NCBI GenBank assembly: GCA_025210795.1
Contig: JAOAQZ010000016.1
Span: 62,001 to 126,000 of the forward strand
Origin: Cohaesibacter sp.
GTDB lineage: Bacteria; Pseudomonadota; Alphaproteobacteria; Rhizobiales; Cohaesibacteraceae
Reading direction: 5' to 3'
DNA: 64,000 nt
Below are positions 16,806 to 26,307 of the stretch, piece by piece; the first letter of the stretch is position 1; each line of letters starts with the position of its first letter. The notes below the pieces were generated by a model that saw only the letters and a program-made list of their open reading frames with translations, was not told where the DNA came from and did not search any database. Both the position numbers and the translations under genes were made by a program.

Positions 16806-17123
16806 TTATGAGGCTTGTTTCTCTGGCTCAACTTGTACACCAACGCAACATTCGGCCAGGAGGAAATCGACCACATTGCGGATCACCGGATAATCCACCC
16901 GGTTAAAGACTTCGCGTCCTCTTTTCTCCTGCACAACAAGGCCTGCATCCACCAAGGTGGAGAGATGATGAGCCAGCGTTGAAGGCGCAAAGCCCAGATG
17001 CTGTGCGATATCCCCAACCCGCAGGCCTTCCTCCCCCGCTTTGACCAAAAGACGGAAGATTGACAGGCGGGCATCATGGCCAAGAGCTGCAAGAGCTCGG
17101 GAATGAGAGTTTGTTATTGTCAT
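16806..17123 (-). CDS. ArsR-family metalloregulator
   Basis: A 105-residue ArsR/SmtB winged-helix protein. The recognition helix region reads LGFAPSTLAHHLSTLVDAGL. The usual alpha-3 metal motif (ELCVCDL) is absent: that position has GDIAQHLG. Instead a vicinal pair, Cys92-Cys93 (LLAECCVG), sits in the C-terminal helix, as in the Acidithiobacillus-type ArsR proteins that sense As(III) with C-terminal cysteines. It precedes the permease gene on the same strand by 74 bp and is probably autoregulated through the element at 17135-17154. Confidence 0.85.
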   Translation of the reverse strand: MTITNSHSRALAALGHDARLSIFRLLVKAGEEGLRVGDIAQHLGFAPSTLAHHLSTLVDAGLVVQEKRGREVFNRVDYPVIRNVVDFLLAECCVGVQVEPEKQAS

Positions 17124-17134
17124 AAATTTAAAAT

Positions 17135-17154
17135 AACTAAAAAACCGGTTATGT
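17135..17154. promoter_or_regulatory. Operator-like element upstream of the arsR-type gene
   Basis: AACTAAAAAACCGGTTATGT is 11 bp upstream of the arsR-type start codon. It matches the element at 16736-16755 in inverted orientation at 16 of 20 bases. Both carry AAC...GTT arms, as expected for a dimeric ArsR protein. Confidence 0.5.
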
Positions 17155-17185
17155 CAATATATTTGTCTGAATGTTGGCAAATCCC

Positions 17186-18142
17186 CTAGCGGGCGCGGGT
17201 TCGCCGCAGGGTCTGGATGGTTTGGCGAAAATGGCGCGAGAAGGCACGCGAGAGGGTGGAGCTTGACGAAAAGCCGGTACGGGCGGCAATTTCCGAGACA
17301 GCAAGATCCGTCTCCTCGACAAGGGCGCGGGCATGATTGAGGCGGATCATCTGGAAATAGCGCCCCGGCGAGACCCCCAATTCGCGATAAAAGAGCCGCT
17401 CAAGCGTTCTGGGTGAGACGGCCGCCACCTCCGACAGATCATGAAGCGAGCAAGGCTGCTCCAGCGACAGGCGCATATGGGCAATGGCTTTTTCCAGCTG
17501 CGGGGCCTTGGTGGCAATGGAGCGATTGCGCGCCCCGCGCCCGCCACGGGCACTGCGCTCTGAATCATAGACAAACAGGTTGGAGACATCAAAGGCCACC
17601 GCCTCGCCAAATTCGCGCCGGATCAGGCCCAGCATCAAATCCATAATCGTCGTCGCCCCGCCGCAAGAGGCCCGATCCCCATCCAGAATATGGCGATCTG
17701 CCGTCACATTCACATCCAGAAACTGCTCTTCAAAGCTTTTCAGCTCCTGCCAGTGAATGGTGGCCTTGCGCCCGTTCAAAAGGCCCGCTTTTGCCATCAG
17801 CCAAGAGCCGGTATCAAGTCCGCCCACCAGCTTGGCGGTGCTGGCAATCTTGACAAGAGCGGCCTTGTTCAGCGCCTCGGCATGGGCGCGAAAGCCATAG
17901 CCGCTGACAAAGAATAGCGCATCAAACGGGGCAGCATCGGCAAAGGCACAATCAGGCTGCAGCATAATGCCAGAGGAGCTTTTCACCGGTGCGCCATCCA
18001 TGGTGACAAGCTGCCATGCCATGGCTTCATTGCGTGTCAGATCTCGTGCCGCCCGCAAGGGCTCCATAGCGCTGGCCAGCACCATATTGGAAAAGCCGTC
18101 AAACAGTACAAAGCAAAAGCGCAAAAGAGATGAAGAGGCCAT
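17186..18142 (-). CDS. GlxA-type (DJ-1/PfpI + AraC HTH) regulator, CdhR-like
   Basis: A 318-residue regulator. Residues 8-170 form a DJ-1/PfpI-like domain (FVLFDGFSNMVLASAMEPLR, later GLDTGSWLMAKAGLL) and residues 220-318 an AraC double helix-turn-helix. In pseudomonads this architecture includes CdhR and GbdR, activators of carnitine and glycine betaine catabolism. It is divergent from the BKACE gene that starts the carnitine operon, with 208 bp between. A paralogue of the same architecture lies at 32282-33244 at the other end of the locus. Which of the two responds to carnitine and which to a related betaine cannot be told from sequence. Confidence 0.88.
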   Translation of the reverse strand: MASSSLLRFCFVLFDGFSNMVLASAMEPLRAARDLTRNEAMAWQLVTMDGAPVKSSSGIMLQPDCAFADAAPFDALFFVSGYGFRAHAEALNKAALVKIASTAKLVGGLDTGSWLMAKAGLLNGRKATIHWQELKSFEEQFLDVNVTADRHILDGDRASCGGATTIMDLMLGLIRREFGEAVAFDVSNLFVYDSERSARGGRGARNRSIATKAPQLEKAIAHMRLSLEQPCSLHDLSEVAAVSPRTLERLFYRELGVSPGRYFQMIRLNHARALVEETDLAVSEIAARTGFSSSSTLSRAFSRHFRQTIQTLRRTRAR

Positions 18143-18350
18143 GACAGGACGCTCACAAAAAACACATCACAAGGGAAAGACCAGACCGGCCCCTTTACGC
18201 CCCTGCGATGCTTTGGGACACGAAGAGGCCGGATCTTTGAGCTATTAAAAGCGATTTTTGACGGAAATTGCAAACTATTTGGCCATATAGGCAAGCTGCA
18301 AGCTTTCATCCTCTCCCATCATAGCCCCACTTATGGAGGAGGAAGATCAA

Positions 18351-19244
18351 GTGAATTGGGATGTCTTCATCACCTGTGCGGTGACAGGCTCGGGCCAGAG
18401 CCACAAGAAAAGCGACAAGGTGCCCATCACCCCGCAGGAAATTGCCGATGCGTGCGTTGAGGCTGCAAAGGCCGGGGCGGCCATCGCCCATTGCCATGTG
18501 CGAGACCCTGAAACCGGTGCTCCTTCGCGGGATCCGGCGCTCTATCGCGAGCTGGTGGCACGGGTGCGCGACAGCGGCACCGATATTGTGCTCAATCTGA
18601 CCGCAGGCATGGGCGGCGATCTGGTTTTTGGTGATCCGGAAAGCCCGCTACCACTCGATCCCGCTGGCACCGACATGGTGGGCGCAACAGAGCGCCTTGT
18701 CCATATCGAGGAATTACTGCCCGAGATTTGCACCCTTGATTGCGGCACCATGAATTTTGCCGAAGCCGATTATGTGATGACCAACACCCCCGGCACCTTG
18801 CGCGCCATGGCGCGGCGCATTCAGGCCGCAGGGGTCAAGCCCGAAATCGAAGTGTTTGATACCGGCCATCTGTGGTTGGCAAAAGCGCTGGTTGAGGAAG
18901 GCCTGATTGATGATCCGGTCATGATCCAGCTTTGCATGGGCATTCCCTATGGCGCCCCCAATGACCCCAACACCCTGATGGCCATGATCAATAATGTGCC
19001 CGACAGCTGGACCTACTCCATGTTCACCATCGGTCGCCTGCAATTGCCTTATGTGGCCATGGCGGCACTGACCGGCGGCAATGTACGGGTGGGGCTTGAA
19101 GACAATATCTGGCTTGAAAAAGGCAAACTGGCTTCCAATGGCGATCTTGTCGAGCGGGCAGCGACCATCCTGTCAGCGATGAATGTCAATATCATGGGGC
19201 CGCAAGCCGTCAGAGACAAATTGAAGCTTCAAAAACGCTGGTAA
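18351..19244 (+). CDS. BKACE-family enzyme, probable 3-dehydrocarnitine cleavage enzyme
   Basis: A 297-residue zinc-dependent beta-keto acid cleavage enzyme (BKACE, DUF849). The N-terminus DVFITCAVTGSG and the zinc motif AHCHVRDP (residues about 46-53) are characteristic. BKACE enzymes combine a beta-keto acid with acetyl-CoA, giving acetoacetate and a new CoA ester. With 3-dehydrocarnitine the product is betainyl-CoA. The downstream carnitine dehydrogenase fusion makes that the likely substrate. I chose GTG at 18351: GGAGGAGGAAG just upstream is its ribosome-binding site, and the ATG at 18333 lies within that site. First gene of a rightward operon. Confidence 0.9.
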   Translation: MNWDVFITCAVTGSGQSHKKSDKVPITPQEIADACVEAAKAGAAIAHCHVRDPETGAPSRDPALYRELVARVRDSGTDIVLNLTAGMGGDLVFGDPESPLPLDPAGTDMVGATERLVHIEELLPEICTLDCGTMNFAEADYVMTNTPGTLRAMARRIQAAGVKPEIEVFDTGHLWLAKALVEEGLIDDPVMIQLCMGIPYGAPNDPNTLMAMINNVPDSWTYSMFTIGRLQLPYVAMAALTGGNVRVGLEDNIWLEKGKLASNGDLVERAATILSAMNVNIMGPQAVRDKLKLQKRW

Positions 19245-19411
19245 GGCTCAGACAGAAAATACCCAAATCATAGCGGACTGATGGAGGAACAAGGTCAGTC
19301 CGGCCTGAGGCTTTTGCCAAATAACCCGCAAATAAGGGCTGCAAGGATTTTGGTCGGCGCACCATCCAGGCGGACAAGAACAGCGCCACGTTACCATTCG
19401 CGGAGGATAAT

Positions 19412-20965
19412 ATGATCGATCTGAAACTGAACCGAAGACATTTCCTTGCAGGCGCTGCCGGGGCAGCTCTTGTGGCTAGCATGCCAAGCCTTGGCTTTGC
19501 TGCAGCACCCAAAAGCGGCGGCACCTTGCGTGCAGGCCTTTCGGGTGGCTCCACCGCTGACAGCCTGGACCCGGCCACCTTTGCCGCCGGTCCCATCGTT
19601 TATTCCATGATGGGCGCGGTCTGCAACAGCCTGACCGAGATTGACGCCGACGGCAATGCTAAGCCCGAGCTGGCCGAAAGCATCGAGCCAAGCGCGGATG
19701 CCAAAAGCTGGACCTTCAAGCTGCGCAAGGGTGTCACCTTCTCCAGTGGCAAGGAACTGACCGCCAAGGACGTGATTGCCTCTTACAATCATCATCGCGG
19801 CAAGGACACCAAGTCTGGTGCCAAGTCCCTTCTGGAGCAGATTGTCGATATCCGCGCCGATGGCTCCCACACAGTGGTGTTTGACCTAAAAGACGGCAAT
19901 GCCGACTTCCCCTTTGTGACCGCTGACTATCATCTTATCATCATGCAGGCCAAGGATGACGGTTCTCTGGACTGGCAGTCGGGCATTGGCACCGGCGGCT
20001 ATGTGCTCGACAATCACGAGCCGGGCGTGCGCATCAAGCTAAAGCGCCGCGATGACTATTGGAAAGAGGGCCGCGCCTGGTTTGACGAGGTTGAGATTAT
20101 TCATATCAATGATCCAACCGCCCGCCAGAATTCCCTTGCAACAGGTGAGGTGGATCTGATCGACCGGGTTGATACCAAGACCGTGCATTTGCTCAAGCGC
20201 TTCCCCGGTGTTGAAATTCTCGAAGTGACCGGCACCGCCCATTATACCATGCCCATGTTTACCGATGTGGCACCCTTCAACAATCGCGATGTGCGCCTTG
20301 CCCTCAAACACGGTATCGACCGCGAGGATCTGGTGCGCAAGGTGCTGCGCGGCCATGGCAGCGTCGGCAATGACCATCCGATCGGCCCGTCCCAGCGCTT
20401 CTATGCCAAGGGGCTGGAACAGCGGGTTTTTGACCCTGAAAAGGCCAAATTCCACCTTAAAAAAGCGGGTATGAGCGGGCTTGATGTGGATCTCTCCACT
20501 GCCAATGCCGCCTTTACCGGTGCGGTGGATACAGCGGTTCTGTTTAAGGAAAGCGCGTCAAAGGCTGGCATCAATGTCAATGTGATCCGCGAGCCAGATG
20601 ATGGTTATTGGTCCAATGTGTGGCTGAAAAAGCCTTTCTGCTTTAGCTACTGGAATGGTCGCCCGACCGAAGACTGGATGTTCTCCCTTGTCTATGCCAA
20701 AGGTGCGGACTGGAATGATGCCCATTGGGAGAATGAGCGCTTCAATGAGCTGCTTCTAAAGGCCCGCTCCGAGCTGGATGATAGCAAGCGCCGCGCCATG
20801 TATGAGGAAATGCAGATGATTTGCCGCGATGATGCAGGCACAATCATCCCCATGTTTGCCAATTTCATCGATGCCCGCACCCAAAAGCTGGCCCATGGCA
20901 AACTGGCCTCCAACAGCGCCCTTGATGGATGGAAATTTATCGAGCGCTGGTGGAGCGCTGCCTAA
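19412..20965 (+). CDS. ABC transporter substrate-binding protein, family 5 (peptide/opine type)
   Basis: A 517-residue family 5 extracellular solute-binding protein. The N-terminus has a twin-arginine-type signal (NRRHFLAGAAGAALVA), followed by the mature protein from about residue 31. TADSLDPATF and the motif region around WTFKLRKGVTFSSG are typical of DppA/OppA relatives. Family 5 proteins bind peptides but also opines, betaines and other small ligands. Operon position between BKACE and carnitine dehydrogenase suggests carnitine or a related quaternary amine. GGAGG lies 8 nt before the ATG. A structured 205-nt spacer follows. Confidence 0.9.
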   Translation: MIDLKLNRRHFLAGAAGAALVASMPSLGFAAAPKSGGTLRAGLSGGSTADSLDPATFAAGPIVYSMMGAVCNSLTEIDADGNAKPELAESIEPSADAKSWTFKLRKGVTFSSGKELTAKDVIASYNHHRGKDTKSGAKSLLEQIVDIRADGSHTVVFDLKDGNADFPFVTADYHLIIMQAKDDGSLDWQSGIGTGGYVLDNHEPGVRIKLKRRDDYWKEGRAWFDEVEIIHINDPTARQNSLATGEVDLIDRVDTKTVHLLKRFPGVEILEVTGTAHYTMPMFTDVAPFNNRDVRLALKHGIDREDLVRKVLRGHGSVGNDHPIGPSQRFYAKGLEQRVFDPEKAKFHLKKAGMSGLDVDLSTANAAFTGAVDTAVLFKESASKAGINVNVIREPDDGYWSNVWLKKPFCFSYWNGRPTEDWMFSLVYAKGADWNDAHWENERFNELLLKARSELDDSKRRAMYEEMQMICRDDAGTIIPMFANFIDARTQKLAHGKLASNSALDGWKFIERWWSAA

Positions 20966-20996
20966 AGCGCTTCTCAGGCGAGGGAAATCTTTGGCG

Positions 20997-21096
20997 CGGC
21001 ACTTTTTGTGCCGGGCCATACCCCACATATCAGATTTTGAAAGAGCTGCCCCCGCCTCTTTTGGCCGTCCCCTTTGATTAGCCTTTTGGGACGGCC
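20997..21096 (+). promoter_or_regulatory. Two stem-loops after the substrate-binding protein gene
   Basis: CGGCAC-TTTTT-GTGCCG (20997-21013) and GGCCGTCCC with GGGACGGCC across a 16-nt loop (21063-21071 / 21088-21096) lie in the spacer before the carnitine dehydrogenase gene. Neither is followed by a strong U run. Such hairpins after binding-protein genes usually protect the upstream mRNA and lower downstream expression, giving excess binding protein. Confidence 0.55.
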
Positions 21097-21170
21097 ATCC
21101 ATTCCATGCTGACATCCGGCACCGCCTCCATAAGCTGGTGCGACACATATTTGCCTGAATGAGGATCCCC

Positions 21171-22664
21171 ATGAGCCACACAATCAAGAAAATTGCTGCC
21201 ATTGGCGGCGGTGTCATCGGCGGCGGCTGGATCGCCCGCTTCATCCTCAATGGATATGATGTCTCTATTTTCGACCCCCACCCCCAAGCAAAGCGCATCA
21301 TTGGCGAAGTGCTGGACGGGGCCGAGCGCGCCTATGGCAAACTCTTTCAAGCCCCTCCATGCAAAAAGGGTAAGCTTATTTTTTGTGATAGCTTGGCAGA
21401 GGCGGTTGCGGACGCAGATTATATTCAGGAAAGCGTGCCCGAGCGGCTGGAGCTTAAAACCGGCATTTATGCGCAAATTGAGGCCCATGCCCGCCCCGAT
21501 GCCCTGATTGGCTCTTCCACCTCGGGCTTTAAACCCTCTCAATTGCAAGAAGGCCTTGCCCACCCAGAGCGGGTCTTTGTGGCTCATCCCTTCAATCCGG
21601 TCTATTTACTGCCGCTGGTCGAGATTGTGCCAAGCGACGTGAGCGACAAAGCGATGATTGAGAATGCCCGCGCCTTTCTTGAAGAGGTAGGCATGAAGGC
21701 CCTTGTGGTGCGCAAAGAGATCGACGCCCATATTGCCGACCGCCTGCTCGAAGCTGTCTGGCGCGAAGGTCTCTGGCTGATCAATGACGGCATTGCCACC
21801 ACCGAGGAAATTGACGACGCCATCCGCTATGGCTTTGGCCTGCGCTGGGCGCAAATGGGCCTGTTCGAGACCTATCGCGTGGCGGGCGGCGAAGCTGGCA
21901 TGCGCCATTTCATGGCCCAGTTCGGCCCGGCCCTTAAGTGGCCATGGACCAAGCTGATGGATGTGCCGGAGCTGACCGACGAGCTGATCGACACCATTGC
22001 CAGCCAGTCCGATGCCCAATCGGGCCATATGAGCGTGCGCGAGCTGGAACGGGCCCGTGATGACAATCTGGTGGGCATTTTGCTGGCACTGAAAGGCAAT
22101 GACTGGGGCGCTGGCGCTCTGGTGGCCGAAATGGACAAGCGCTTTTACGAAAAAGCCCATGACGGCGTGCGGACGGAAGAGGGGGCCCTTGATTTTGCCA
22201 AGCCTCTTGATTTGCATACAGCCCGCGTTGCCCCCGATTGGACCGACTATAACGGCCATATGACCGAGCACCGCTATTTGCAGGTCTTTGGCGATGCAAC
22301 GGATGCCTTTCTTGCTCTGATTGGCATGGACAAAGCCTATCTTGCGGGCGGGCATTCGGTTTATACGGTCGAGACCTATATTCGCTATCTTGATGATGTG
22401 CCCGCAGGGACCGATCTGCGCCTGCGCACCCAGATGCTGGGCTGCGATGAAAAACGCCTGCGCATTTGCCACGAAATGCTAAGCGGCGAAGATGATCATG
22501 TGGTGGCAACTGCCGAGCATATGCTTTTGCATGTAGACACCAATGCCTCGCGCGCCTGCCCTTTCGGCTCCCCGCTTAAAGAAAAACTGGGTGCCATGAA
22601 AGACGCGCAAATGGCTCTGCCTGTGCCAGACCATGCAGGCAAGGGCATCCGCGTGATCGGCTAG
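21171..22664 (+). CDS. lcdH: L-carnitine dehydrogenase fused to betainyl-CoA thioesterase
   Basis: A 497-residue fusion. Residues 1-320 are an NAD-dependent 3-hydroxyacyl-CoA dehydrogenase-like domain with AAIGGGVIGGGWIARF and the HPFNPVYLLPLVE motif. Residues 340-497 are a hotdog thioesterase (DWTDYNGHMTEHRYLQVF). L-carnitine dehydrogenase makes 3-dehydrocarnitine. The thioesterase would hydrolyse betainyl-CoA to glycine betaine after the BKACE step, so this one polypeptide has the first and third steps of the pathway. ATG at 21171 follows AGGA; an in-frame ATG 12 nt earlier overlaps that site. Fusions of this kind are known in alphaproteobacteria. Confidence 0.92.
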   Translation: MSHTIKKIAAIGGGVIGGGWIARFILNGYDVSIFDPHPQAKRIIGEVLDGAERAYGKLFQAPPCKKGKLIFCDSLAEAVADADYIQESVPERLELKTGIYAQIEAHARPDALIGSSTSGFKPSQLQEGLAHPERVFVAHPFNPVYLLPLVEIVPSDVSDKAMIENARAFLEEVGMKALVVRKEIDAHIADRLLEAVWREGLWLINDGIATTEEIDDAIRYGFGLRWAQMGLFETYRVAGGEAGMRHFMAQFGPALKWPWTKLMDVPELTDELIDTIASQSDAQSGHMSVRELERARDDNLVGILLALKGNDWGAGALVAEMDKRFYEKAHDGVRTEEGALDFAKPLDLHTARVAPDWTDYNGHMTEHRYLQVFGDATDAFLALIGMDKAYLAGGHSVYTVETYIRYLDDVPAGTDLRLRTQMLGCDEKRLRICHEMLSGEDDHVVATAEHMLLHVDTNASRACPFGSPLKEKLGAMKDAQMALPVPDHAGKGIRVIG

Positions 22665-22837
22665 GGCCAAAACAGGCCAAAGACAAGAAGACACAGACGA
22701 GACGCAAAAGAAAAACAACAAAGACAACAAGATCGAAAGACCAAAAAGACCCAATAAAAGCCCATAAGGGCAGACCACATCACGCGCCAAAGGGAGAGAA
22801 AACTGTCTTTGAGCGCCCAAGGGAGGAGACCTTTATC

Positions 22838-23794
22838 ATGCATCCGCTGGCCAAAATGGTTCTGCAACGACTGGGCCTGGGCTTGGTGACATTGTTTGTC
22901 GTGTCCATCATCATTTTCTCGGCCGTGGAGCTGCTACCGGGCGATATCGCCCAGCAAATTCTGGGACAGTCCGCAACACCCGAAACCGTCGCCGCCTTTC
23001 GCAATGAACTGGGTCTCAACCGCCCCCCTGTCGAGCGCTATTTTGACTGGCTTGGCGGGGTAATGTCCGGCGATTTTGGTCGCTCCCTTGCCAATCAGCG
23101 CGAAATCTCCTCCCTTATTGGCGGGCGCTTTGCCAATACGCTGTTTTTGGCCGGTTATGCCGCCATTATCGCCATTCCCCTGTCTGTTGCGCTGGGGCTT
23201 TTGGCAGCGCTTTACCGCAATTCGCTGTTTGATCGCCTCGTCAATCTGGTCACCCTCTCCTCCATTTCCTTTCCCGAATTTTTTGTGGCCTATATCCTGA
23301 TTGTCTATCTGGCGGTCAAGGCGCAAGTCTTTCCCGCAATCTCCAGCCTTAATGACGATATGAGCCTTCTGGACATGCTCTATCGTGCTTTCCTACCAGC
23401 GCTGACGCTGACCCTGATTGTCACCGCCCATATGATGCGCATGACGCGGGCGGCCATTATCAATCTGCTGGCCTCGCCCTATATCGAAATGGCGCGCCTT
23501 AAGGGCATATCGCAAGCACGGGTCATTCTCGTTCATGCCCTGCCCAATGCACTGGCTCCCATCATCAATGTGATTGCCTTGAACCTTGCCTATCTCGTCA
23601 CCGGGGTGGTGCTGGTCGAAGTGGTGTTTGTTTATCCCGGTCTTGGGCAATTGCTGGTCGATAGCGTCGCCAATCGCGACATCACCGTAGTGCAGGCCTC
23701 ATGCCTGATTTTTGCCGCCGTTTATATCGCGCTCAATCTGTTGGCCGACATCCTGTCGATTGCCACCAATCCGCGCCTCATGCATCGCAAATAG
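22838..23794 (+). CDS. ABC transporter permease (DppB type)
   Basis: A 318-residue inner-membrane permease with about six membrane segments, starting with a hydrophobic segment at residues 10-30 and the loop motif LGLNRPPVERYFDW, typical of DppB/OppB. The cytoplasmic EAA-type loop is at about residues 205-225 (ARLKGISQARVILVHALPNA), where it docks with the ATPase. GGAGGAG lies upstream of ATG 22838. The 173-nt leader before it is almost free of T. Partner of the next permease and of the double ATPase. Confidence 0.92.
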   Translation: MHPLAKMVLQRLGLGLVTLFVVSIIIFSAVELLPGDIAQQILGQSATPETVAAFRNELGLNRPPVERYFDWLGGVMSGDFGRSLANQREISSLIGGRFANTLFLAGYAAIIAIPLSVALGLLAALYRNSLFDRLVNLVTLSSISFPEFFVAYILIVYLAVKAQVFPAISSLNDDMSLLDMLYRAFLPALTLTLIVTAHMMRMTRAAIINLLASPYIEMARLKGISQARVILVHALPNALAPIINVIALNLAYLVTGVVLVEVVFVYPGLGQLLVDSVANRDITVVQASCLIFAAVYIALNLLADILSIATNPRLMHRK

Positions 23795-23806
23795 GAGGGA
23801 GATCAC

Positions 23807-24622
23807 ATGAAACTTCTGAAAACAGCTCCCCTCTCAGCCTGGTTCGGCATGATTGTGATTTTTATTTATCTAATCATGATGATCTTTGCCCCTGCCCTTG
23901 CCCCTTATGGCGAGACCGAGGTGGTGGCCTATGAGTTTGAGCCATGGAGCAGCGACTATTTGCTCGGCACCGACAATCTGGGCCGCGATATGCTCTCGCG
24001 CCTCATTTATGCTGCGCGCAACACCATGGGCGTTGCCCTTATCACCACCATTCTTGCCTTTGGCGTCGGCGGCTTTGCCGGTCTACTCGCCGCCTCCCTT
24101 GGGGGATGGGTGGACCAGATTTTCTCGCGCGCCATTGATGTGCTGATGGCAATTCCATCGCTCATTTTTGCGCTGTTGCTGCTGACCATTTTTGGCACCA
24201 GCCTCATCAATCTTATTTTCGTCATTGCTCTTCTTGATGCAACGCGGGTCTATCGCCTCACCCGTGCCGTCGCCATGACCATTGTGGTGATGGATTATGT
24301 CGAAGCCGCCCGCCTGCGCGGGGAGGGGCTGTTATGGCAGATCCGCAAGGAAATCTTGCCCAATATCATGGCCCCGCTGGTAGCCGAATTCGGCCTACGC
24401 TTCTGTTTTGTCTTTTTGATGATTTCGGCCCTGTCCTTCCTTGGGCTTGGCATTCAGCCGCCCACCGCCGACTGGGGGTCGATGATGCGCGACAATGCCT
24501 CGCTCATCACCTTTGGCGACATCACCCCGCTGCTACCAGCCGGAGCCATTGCGCTGTTGACCGTTGCGGTCAATTTCGTGGTGGACTGGATGCTGCATCA
24601 ATCATCGGGCCTTAAAGACTGA
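23807..24622 (+). CDS. ABC transporter permease (DppC type)
   Basis: A 271-residue permease. It has the YLLGTDNLGRDMLSRLIYAA motif of the DppC/OppC family, about six membrane helices, and an EAA loop near residue 165-185 (EAARLRGEGLLWQIRKEILP). It starts 12 nt after the first permease (GGAGGGAGATC before ATG) and ends 13 nt before the ATPase gene, so the three form a tightly spaced transport module with the family 5 binding protein. Confidence 0.92.
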   Translation: MKLLKTAPLSAWFGMIVIFIYLIMMIFAPALAPYGETEVVAYEFEPWSSDYLLGTDNLGRDMLSRLIYAARNTMGVALITTILAFGVGGFAGLLAASLGGWVDQIFSRAIDVLMAIPSLIFALLLLTIFGTSLINLIFVIALLDATRVYRLTRAVAMTIVVMDYVEAARLRGEGLLWQIRKEILPNIMAPLVAEFGLRFCFVFLMISALSFLGLGIQPPTADWGSMMRDNASLITFGDITPLLPAGAIALLTVAVNFVVDWMLHQSSGLKD

Positions 24623-24635
24623 TCGGGAGAGAGCT

Positions 24636-26273
24636 ATGACAGAGACTGCAACCAAAAAGCCGCTCCTGACCATTCGCGATTTGCGGATCGAGGGACAATC
24701 GGGCGACCATTGGAACGAGATCGTCCATGGCATCGATCTCGACCTTCATCACGGCGAGGTGCTGGGCCTGATCGGAGAATCGGGCGCGGGCAAATCCACC
24801 ATCGGCCTTGCCGCCATGGGCTTTACCCGTGATGGCTGCCGCATCAGCGGCGGCTCGATCGATTTTGACGGCATTGATCTGGTCAATGCCAGCCAGAAGG
24901 TGCGGCGGGGCCTGCGCGGCCACCGCATTGCCTATGTGGCGCAATCCGCTGCCGCCAGCTTTAACCCCGCTCATAAACTGATTGACCAATATGCCGAAAG
25001 TCCGGTGGTGCATGGGGTGATGGGCCGCACCGAGGCGCAGGAAGATGCGATTGCCCTTTATCGCCGCCTCCAATTGCCCAATCCGGACGAAATCGGCTTT
25101 CGCTATCCCCATCAGGTCTCGGGCGGGCAGCTCCAGCGCGCCATGACCGCCATGGCCATGGCCTCAAAGCCTGACCTCATCATTTTTGACGAACCCACCA
25201 CAGCCCTTGATGTCACCACCCAGATCGAGGTGCTGGATGCCATTCGCAATGTGGTGCGCGAGTTCAACACCGCCGCCATTTACATCACCCATGATCTGGC
25301 CGTGGTGGCGCAAATGGCTGATCGGGTGAAAGTGCTGCTTAAAGGTGACGAGGTGGAAGAGGCCGAGACCCGCACCATGCTTGATAGCCCGCGCAAAGAT
25401 TATACCAAATCCCTTTGGGCGGTCCGCAGTTTCCATGCCGAGCCAAAACCGGCGATAGAGGCAGGCGCAACCCCTGTAGTCTCTGTGCGCAATGTCACAG
25501 CGGCTTATGGCTCTGTGCCGGTGCTGCATACTGTCAGTTTTGACATTCACAAGGGGCGCACCGTGGCCGTGGTGGGGGAATCAGGCTCGGGCAAATCCAC
25601 CACCGCGCGGGTGATTACCGGCCTTTTGCCCCCAAGCGAGGGGGAGATTGCCTTTAATGGCAATGTCATGCCCGGCTCTTACAAAAAACGCTCCAAAGAC
25701 CAATTGCGTCAGGCCCAGATGATTTACCAGATGGCCGATACCGCGCTGAACCCCAAACAGCGGATTGGCGACATTATTGGCCGTCCGGTGCAATTCTATC
25801 TTGGCCTTAAGGGAAAGGCGCTTAAAGAGCGGGTGCGGGCTTTGCTTGACGAGATTGAGCTGGAACCGGATCTTTATATCGACCGCCTGCCGTCCGAGCT
25901 GTCCGGCGGGCAAAAACAGCGCATCGGCATCGCCCGCGCGCTGGCAGCCGAGCCGGAATTTATCATTTGCGATGAGGTCACCTCCGCCCTTGACCAATTG
26001 GTGGCAGAGGGCATTCTTAAATTGCTGACCAAGGTGCAAAAGGATTTTAATCTTGCCTATATGTTCATCACCCATGACCTTGCGACCGTTCGAGCCATTG
26101 CCGATGAGGTGATTGTCATGCAACATGGCAAGGTGGTCGAAGCGGGGCCCAAGGATGAAATGTTCACCCCGCCCCATCACCCCTATACCGACCTGCTGCT
26201 CTCGTCCATTCCCGAAATGGACCCCGACTGGCTGGACGGGCTGCTGGCCCAGCGCCAGCAGGCGGAAGGTTGA
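24636..26273 (+). CDS. Fused double ABC ATPase (DppD-DppF type)
   Basis: A 545-residue protein with two ATP-binding cassettes. The first has Walker [10 protein letters not shown], signature [10 protein letters not shown] and Walker [13 protein letters not shown]. The second has Walker [10 protein letters not shown], signature [15 protein letters not shown] and Walker [13 protein letters not shown]. The Walker B aspartate is followed by Glu in both, so both sites look active. Start at ATG 24636 follows GGGAGAGAG; the open frame upstream is inside the permease gene. It energises the two permeases. Fusions of DppD and DppF are common in alphaproteobacterial uptake systems. Confidence 0.92.
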   Translation: MTETATKKPLLTIRDLRIEGQSGDHWNEIVHGIDLDLHHGEVLGLIGESGAGKSTIGLAAMGFTRDGCRISGGSIDFDGIDLVNASQKVRRGLRGHRIAYVAQSAAASFNPAHKLIDQYAESPVVHGVMGRTEAQEDAIALYRRLQLPNPDEIGFRYPHQVSGGQLQRAMTAMAMASKPDLIIFDEPTTALDVTTQIEVLDAIRNVVREFNTAAIYITHDLAVVAQMADRVKVLLKGDEVEEAETRTMLDSPRKDYTKSLWAVRSFHAEPKPAIEAGATPVVSVRNVTAAYGSVPVLHTVSFDIHKGRTVAVVGESGSGKSTTARVITGLLPPSEGEIAFNGNVMPGSYKKRSKDQLRQAQMIYQMADTALNPKQRIGDIIGRPVQFYLGLKGKALKERVRALLDEIELEPDLYIDRLPSELSGGQKQRIGIARALAAEPEFIICDEVTSALDQLVAEGILKLLTKVQKDFNLAYMFITHDLATVRAIADEVIVMQHGKVVEAGPKDEMFTPPHHPYTDLLLSSIPEMDPDWLDGLLAQRQQAEG

Positions 26274-26307
26274 GAAGCCAAGAGACGACAAAAGCAAAGG
26301 CGCATTG

